From the NCBI RefSeq assembly GCF_042651565.1, contig NZ_JBHSDF010000003.1: a stretch of DNA of 64,000 nucleotides, one strand, 5' to 3'. The notes under the pieces were generated by a model. That model had not been told where the DNA came from, made no database searches, and saw only the letters and a program-made list of their open reading frames with translations. Source of the DNA: Salinispirillum marinum. GTDB taxonomy: Bacteria > Pseudomonadota > Gammaproteobacteria > Pseudomonadales > Natronospirillaceae. Positions 60,149 through 64,000 of the stretch are shown here, piece by piece. The position numbers and the translations under genes were made by a program. Position 1 is the first letter of the stretch; the number at the start of each line of letters is the position of its first letter.

Positions 60149-60163
60149 TGTTAATTATATTTT
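60149..60163. promoter_or_regulatory. PuuR-like operator 2 (before puuD)
   Basis: On the minus strand the site reads AAAATATAATTAACA, matching 14 of 15 bases of the E. coli PuuR sequence AAAATATAATGAACA. It lies about 90 bp before the puuD start in an AT-rich promoter region (59999-60251) that I found otherwise without genes. The same core occurs in opposite orientation before gabD. Confidence 0.8.
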
Positions 60164-60251
60164 ATGTTAATGTTGCAAAAAACAAACACACAGCGCGGTC
60201 ATTTGGGCTACAGTACAAAGGCAGTGCATAAACATCATTTTCGGGTGCAAT

Positions 60252-61007
60252 ATGAGCCTCAGTTCGGGCAAGCCTTGGGTTGGCGTGGTCGCCGATGTCA
60301 AAGTTATTCCACCACATCCGTTTCACACGGTAGGCGATAAATATTTGCGGGCTCTGGTGCAGGCCGCCGATGTTGTGCCAGTGTTGCTTCCTGCGTTAAG
60401 TGATTTGGTGGATGTGCGCGCGTGGATAAAACGGCTGGATGGTGTATTTCTGCCGGGTGGTTATTCCATGGTGCACCCTGAGCACTATGACGGGGAACAC
60501 ATTGAGGGCACGCTGTACGACGAAGCCCGCGATCAGCTCTCACTGGATTTAATTCGCAGTACATTGGATGCAGGAAAGCCGTTGTTCGGGGTCTGCCGTG
60601 GTTTGCAAGAAATGAACGTGGCGTTAGGCGGTTCCTTGCATCAACACCTGCATAAGGTCGGTCCATATCAGGAGCATCGAGAAGATAAAACGCTCACTGT
60701 GGCCGAACAATACGCGGACGCGCACCGCATCAACTGTGTATCAGGTGGACAGCTTGAGCGCATAACCGGCGTACAAGAATATCGCGTCAATTCCCTGCAC
60801 ACCCAAGGGATTGATCGCTTAGCACCGGGGGTAACTGCTGAAGCCATCGCGGACGATGGGTTGGTGGAAGCCTTCAGTGTTGACGGTGCCACCGCGTTTG
60901 CTATGGCAGTGCAGTGGCACCCGGAATGGCGTGTAATGGAAAATCAACCTAACAAAAACCTGTTTGAGGCTTTCGGGGCCGCGTGTCGTCAAACTCAGTT
61001 GTTATGA
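60252..61007 (+). CDS. puuD: Gamma-glutamyl-gamma-aminobutyrate hydrolase
   Basis: Releases GABA and glutamate from gamma-glutamyl-GABA in the Puu pathway. The 251-residue class-I glutamine-amidotransferase-like protein has its nucleophile Cys115 in FGVCRGLQEMNVALGG and the His/Glu pair in AVQWHPEWR, with LPGGYSMVHPEHY in front. It starts the operon puuD-puuA2-spuC-(potF), about 90 bp after the PuuR-like site. Confidence 0.93.
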   Translation: MSLSSGKPWVGVVADVKVIPPHPFHTVGDKYLRALVQAADVVPVLLPALSDLVDVRAWIKRLDGVFLPGGYSMVHPEHYDGEHIEGTLYDEARDQLSLDLIRSTLDAGKPLFGVCRGLQEMNVALGGSLHQHLHKVGPYQEHREDKTLTVAEQYADAHRINCVSGGQLERITGVQEYRVNSLHTQGIDRLAPGVTAEAIADDGLVEAFSVDGATAFAMAVQWHPEWRVMENQPNKNLFEAFGAACRQTQLL

Positions 61008-61031
61008 TGCGCATCACCCCACTGGAACACT

Positions 61032-62384
61032 ATGGAAAAGCTCACGAAGTGGCTTAAAGAAAACAATATCACTGAAATCGAATGCATCACGCCTGACCAA
61101 ACGGGCATAGCGCGGGGCAAAATTATGCCCACCGACAAATTTATTGCCGAAAAAGGCATTCGTTTGCCGGAATCTGTGTTGCTGCAAACCGCCACCGGCG
61201 ATTACCCGGACGATGAGGTGTACTACAGCCTGCTCGACCCGGCCGACATCGATATGCATTTGCGCCCGGACGACAGCGCCGTCTTTCTCGTACCCTGGGC
61301 CTTAGAGCCCACCGCGCAAGTTATCCATGATTGTTACGACAACATGGGTAATGCGATTAACCTGTCGCCCCGTAACTTGTTGAAAAAAGTGTTGGAATTG
61401 TATGAAGACAAGGGTTGGAAACCCATTGTGGCTCCCGAAATGGAGTTCTATTTAACCGCCCGCTGTACCGACCCTGACTTACCACTCACACCGCCGATTG
61501 GCCGTTCCGGGCGCAGTGAAAGTGGTCGTCAGTCATTCAGTATCGACGCCGCCAACGAATACGACCCGATCATTGAAGACATCTACGATTGGAGCGAAGC
61601 GCAAAATCTGGATATCGACACCCTGATTCACGAAGAAGGCACCGCGCAGTTGGAGTTCAACTTCCGCCACGGCGATGCCCTCAAACTGGCCGATCAAGTG
61701 TTTGTGTTCAAGCGCACGGTGCGTGAAGCCGCGCTCAAACACAATATCAGTGCCACCTTTATGGCGAAGCCGATCACCAACGAGCCGGGCAGCGCCATGC
61801 ATATTCATCAATCTATTGTGGATGTGAAAACGGGTAAGAACCTTTTCTCGAACCCGGATGGCACGGCATCGAAGCTGTTCTACAACTTCATTGCCGGATT
61901 ACAAACTTACATTCCACAAGCGATGCCGATGTTTGCCCCCAACGTGAACAGCTATCGCCGGTACTTGCCCGGTGCGGCGGGCAACAGCCCCGTCAACATT
62001 GAGTGGGGCGAAGAGAATCGTACCGTTGGTTTACGTGTCCCGGCCTCCAGCCCGGAAGGACGACGCGTTGAAAACCGCTTGCCCGGTTCGGACACCAACC
62101 CCTACATCGCCTTGGCCGGAAATTTGATTTGCGGTTACCTCGGCATGGTCGACGATCTCAAACCTCGTAAGCCCGTCGCCGGTCGCTTGGGTGATCAGGC
62201 CGACGACCATGTGCCGTTCAACTTGGAAGTCGCCTTGGACATGATGTCGGAGTGCACGGAACTGCGCGAAGTGTTGGGTGATGATTTTGTGGATGGCTTC
62301 ATTGCCACCCGCTGGGCGGAATACGAAGGCTTTAAGAAAGTCATCAGCTCATGGGAGCGGGAATACCTGCTGTCATCGGTTTAA
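61032..62384 (+). CDS. puuA: Gamma-glutamylputrescine synthetase-type glutamine synthetase, copy 2
   Basis: The second of two PuuA-type ligases, 450 residues. It shows ITPDQTGIARGKIMPTDKFI, the metal site VAPEMEFYLTARCTDPDLPL, PGSAMHIHQSIVDVKTGKN, NVNSYRRYLPGAAGNSPVN and NRTVGLRVPASSPEGRR. It is clearly divergent from copy 1 at 55963, so the two may prefer different polyamines (for example putrescine, cadaverine, diaminopropane) or gamma-glutamylate another amine. It lies 24 bp after puuD. Confidence 0.88.
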   Translation: MEKLTKWLKENNITEIECITPDQTGIARGKIMPTDKFIAEKGIRLPESVLLQTATGDYPDDEVYYSLLDPADIDMHLRPDDSAVFLVPWALEPTAQVIHDCYDNMGNAINLSPRNLLKKVLELYEDKGWKPIVAPEMEFYLTARCTDPDLPLTPPIGRSGRSESGRQSFSIDAANEYDPIIEDIYDWSEAQNLDIDTLIHEEGTAQLEFNFRHGDALKLADQVFVFKRTVREAALKHNISATFMAKPITNEPGSAMHIHQSIVDVKTGKNLFSNPDGTASKLFYNFIAGLQTYIPQAMPMFAPNVNSYRRYLPGAAGNSPVNIEWGEENRTVGLRVPASSPEGRRVENRLPGSDTNPYIALAGNLICGYLGMVDDLKPRKPVAGRLGDQADDHVPFNLEVALDMMSECTELREVLGDDFVDGFIATRWAEYEGFKKVISSWEREYLLSSV

Positions 62385-62477
62385 TTCAGGCATGAAGAGC
62401 CTGTTATAACAATAACGACGACGTGGGGCGTGAACGCCCCACATTTGAGGCGTATGGCCTCGTGGAGCACAGCAGCC

Positions 62478-63872
62478 ATGACCATAAAAGCGGCCACAGC
62501 AGCCAACACATCTGTCACAACGACGCAGCAATGGCAACGTATGGATGCGCAGCATCATTTTCATCCGTTCTCCAATAATGCTGATATTCGTGCCGAAGGC
62601 TCCCGCATCATTGAGCGAGCGGAAGGTTGCCATTTGTGGGATAGCGACGGCAAACAATATCTGGATGCCTTTGCGGGCCTGTGGTGCGTGAATTTAGGCT
62701 ATGGCCGACAAGAGCTGGTGCAGGCAGCCAGCCAGCAAATGCAGCAACTGCCTTATTACAACCTGTTCTTCAAAACGACCACTACACCGGTTATCGAGTT
62801 GGCGCACGAAATTGCCGACATCGCCCCCAGTCACATGAACCAGGTTTTCTTCACCGGTTCCGGCAGCGAGGCGAACGACACGGTATTTCGCATGGTGCGT
62901 CGGTATTGGGACATTCAAAATCAGCCTGAACGCAAAATCATTATTGGTAGGAAGAACGGTTACCACGGTTCAACCGTTGCAGGCGCGAGCTTGGGCGGTA
63001 TGCCGGGCATGCATAAGCAAGGTGACTTGCCCATTGCCGGCGTTGAGCATGTCGATCAGCCTTATTGGTACGGTGAGGGCGGCGATTTAACCCCGCACGA
63101 ATTCGGTGTACGTGCCGCCCGCAGCTTGGAAGAAAAAATCAAGGCACTGGGCAGCCATAAGGTCGCGGCATTCATTGCCGAGCCCATTCAGGGCGCGGGT
63201 GGTGTGATCATCCCACCCGACTCGTATTGGCCAGAAATCCAGCGGATTGTGAAAAAATACGGCATTTTGCTGGTGGTGGATGAAGTGATTTGTGGCTTTG
63301 GCCGCACTGGAGAGTGGTTCGGCAGCCAATACTATCACCTGCAACCAGACTTAATGCCCATTGCCAAGGGGCTGTCCAGTGGCTATTTGCCGATCGGCGG
63401 CGTTGTTATGGCCGACCACTTTGCCGAAACCTTGGCGAAAGGTGGCGACTTCAACCATGGCTATACCTATTCGGGCCATCCGGTCTGTGCTGCGGTGGCC
63501 TTGGAAAATGTGCGTATTCTCAAACGCGAACGCATTGTTGAGCGGGTTAAAGACGACATTGGCCCTAAATTCCAGCAGGCGATTGCTACGCTCGCCGACC
63601 ACCCCTTGGTGGGCGAAGTACGCGGTGTTGGCTTGCTAGGTGCTATCGAGTTGGTGAAAGATCGGACGACGCGGTTGCGTTATCCCGACGAAGGAAGTAC
63701 CGGCACACTGTGCCGTGATATGGCATTACAGGATGGCTTGGTGTTGCGGGCAACCGGCGACACCATGATGATGTCACCCCCGTTGGTCATTAATGACCAA
63801 CATCTGGACGAACTTATTACAAAAACGAAGAGTGCGTTAGATAAAACATGGCATAGACTGAAGGGAAAATGA
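62478..63872 (+). CDS. spuC: Putrescine/polyamine-pyruvate aminotransferase (SpuC-like)
   Basis: A PLP-dependent class-III aminotransferase of 464 residues that moves the amino group of putrescine to pyruvate. From ATG 62478, with GGAG ten bases upstream, it has the start LDAFAGLWCVNLGYGRQEL, FFTGSGSEANDTVFRM, the PLP-binding Asp in LLVVDEVICGFGRTGEWF and the Schiff-base Lys297 in PIAKGLSSGY. The open frame to 62430 has an unlikely start. It follows puuA copy 2 and precedes a transporter gene, as in Pseudomonas spu. Confidence 0.9.
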   Translation: MTIKAATAANTSVTTTQQWQRMDAQHHFHPFSNNADIRAEGSRIIERAEGCHLWDSDGKQYLDAFAGLWCVNLGYGRQELVQAASQQMQQLPYYNLFFKTTTTPVIELAHEIADIAPSHMNQVFFTGSGSEANDTVFRMVRRYWDIQNQPERKIIIGRKNGYHGSTVAGASLGGMPGMHKQGDLPIAGVEHVDQPYWYGEGGDLTPHEFGVRAARSLEEKIKALGSHKVAAFIAEPIQGAGGVIIPPDSYWPEIQRIVKKYGILLVVDEVICGFGRTGEWFGSQYYHLQPDLMPIAKGLSSGYLPIGGVVMADHFAETLAKGGDFNHGYTYSGHPVCAAVALENVRILKRERIVERVKDDIGPKFQQAIATLADHPLVGEVRGVGLLGAIELVKDRTTRLRYPDEGSTGTLCRDMALQDGLVLRATGDTMMMSPPLVINDQHLDELITKTKSALDKTWHRLKGK

Positions 63873-63900
63873 TCCTCGGACTATGCAAAAAGATAAGAAA

Positions 63901-63915
63901 GTAATTTAATAAACA
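63901..63915. promoter_or_regulatory. Weak PuuR-like site before the transporter gene
   Basis: GTAATTTAATAAACA matches 11 of 15 bases of the PuuR sequence and lies 23 bp before the substrate-binding protein start. It is a weaker candidate than the other two. Confidence 0.35.
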
Positions 63916-63938
63916 CTCACGACCGTAGGGGATAAACC

Positions 63939-64000
63939 ATGAAACCTGCAATAAAGAAAACACTGTTGGGCGCAGCCATGGCGGCTGTGGTCAGCGGCCC
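63939..64000 (+). CDS. Start of a periplasmic protein, probably a polyamine substrate-binding protein
   Basis: Only the first 20 codons are in the window (MKPAIKKTLLGAAMAAVVSG), a clear signal peptide with two lysines and a hydrophobic Ala-rich core. The ATG has a good site (TAGGGGAT). Position after spuC suggests a SpuD/PotF-type polyamine-binding protein of an ABC importer, which is the usual order in Pseudomonas, but the mature sequence is not seen. Continues past the window edge. Confidence 0.6.
   Translation, partial: MKPAIKKTLLGAAMAAVVSG

Noticed and set aside
1..64000. tRNA, rRNA genes, CRISPR arrays, prophage
   Set aside because: I saw no cloverleaf-like sequences, rRNA segments, regularly spaced repeats or phage structural genes.

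Overview
The window is a stretch of gammaproteobacterial chromosome with moderate-to-high GC. The block trmB / rpoH-ftsX-ftsE-ftsY / rsmD / coniferyl-aldehyde dehydrogenase / coaD / ferredoxin resembles the pseudomonad order, and algZ-algR lies back to back with argH as it does in Pseudomonas. The accessory content (PEP-CTERM protein, BCCT carrier, protocatechuate 4,5-cleavage, histidine and polyamine catabolism) suggests a marine or saline Oceanospirillales-type organism. This placement is inferred from gene content and order only.

Layout. 1-2.5 kb: a C-terminally short M3-type peptidase and an unrecognised glycine-rich protein behind an AT-rich leader. 2.5-16.1 kb: housekeeping core (trmB, rpoH, ftsXEY, rsmD, coaD, ferredoxin, algZR, argH) with a PEP-CTERM protein whose Shine-Dalgarno sits in a perfect hairpin. 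16.1-20.1 kb: an accessory island that I read as a small cluster of integron cassettes without an integrase (CALIN-like). It holds a nuclease-family gene with a well-formed attC, an orphan CcdA antitoxin, a RelB/ParE-type toxin-antitoxin pair, an IS1182-type transposase remnant and a PIN-like gene, and it abuts a truncated potassium-channel gene. 20.1-27.4 kb: transporters, a glutathione transferase with its divergent LysR gene, panE and a second LysR gene. 27.5-30.7 kb: ligJIAB, part of the protocatechuate meta-cleavage pathway. 30.8-38.9 kb: histidine utilisation (hutC and hutIGUH) with two HutC-like operators and an embedded sigma-factor-like gene. 38.9-42.4 kb: a GGDEF-EAL protein and a periplasmic solute-binding-like protein behind a near-perfect sigma-28 (FliA) promoter. 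42.4-45.8 kb: an overlapping three-gene operon of a ThDP enzyme plus two citrate-synthase-fold proteins that both appear to lack the catalytic His/His/Asp residues. 46-53.6 kb: pyrC, a BCCT carrier, a cNMP-CBS-DUF294 protein with a DnaQ-like exonuclease, a broken GNAT gene, a RidA protein and an MFS exporter. 53.6-64 kb: polyamine catabolism.

How the parts fit. The right end is a coherent agmatine/putrescine unit: AguA and AguB turn agmatine into putrescine, two PuuA-type gamma-glutamylputrescine synthetases, PuuD, a SpuC-type transaminase and GabD carry it toward succinate, and a substrate-binding protein gene starts at the edge. The promoter regions of the two opposed operons share a 13-bp core (AATATAATTAACA) that closely matches the PuuR operator known from E. 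coli, so one unseen PuuR-like repressor probably coordinates them. The best candidates for something undescribed are the ThDP plus double pseudo-citrate-synthase operon, the FliA-controlled solute-binding protein, the cassette cluster, and the glycine-rich protein with its leader.
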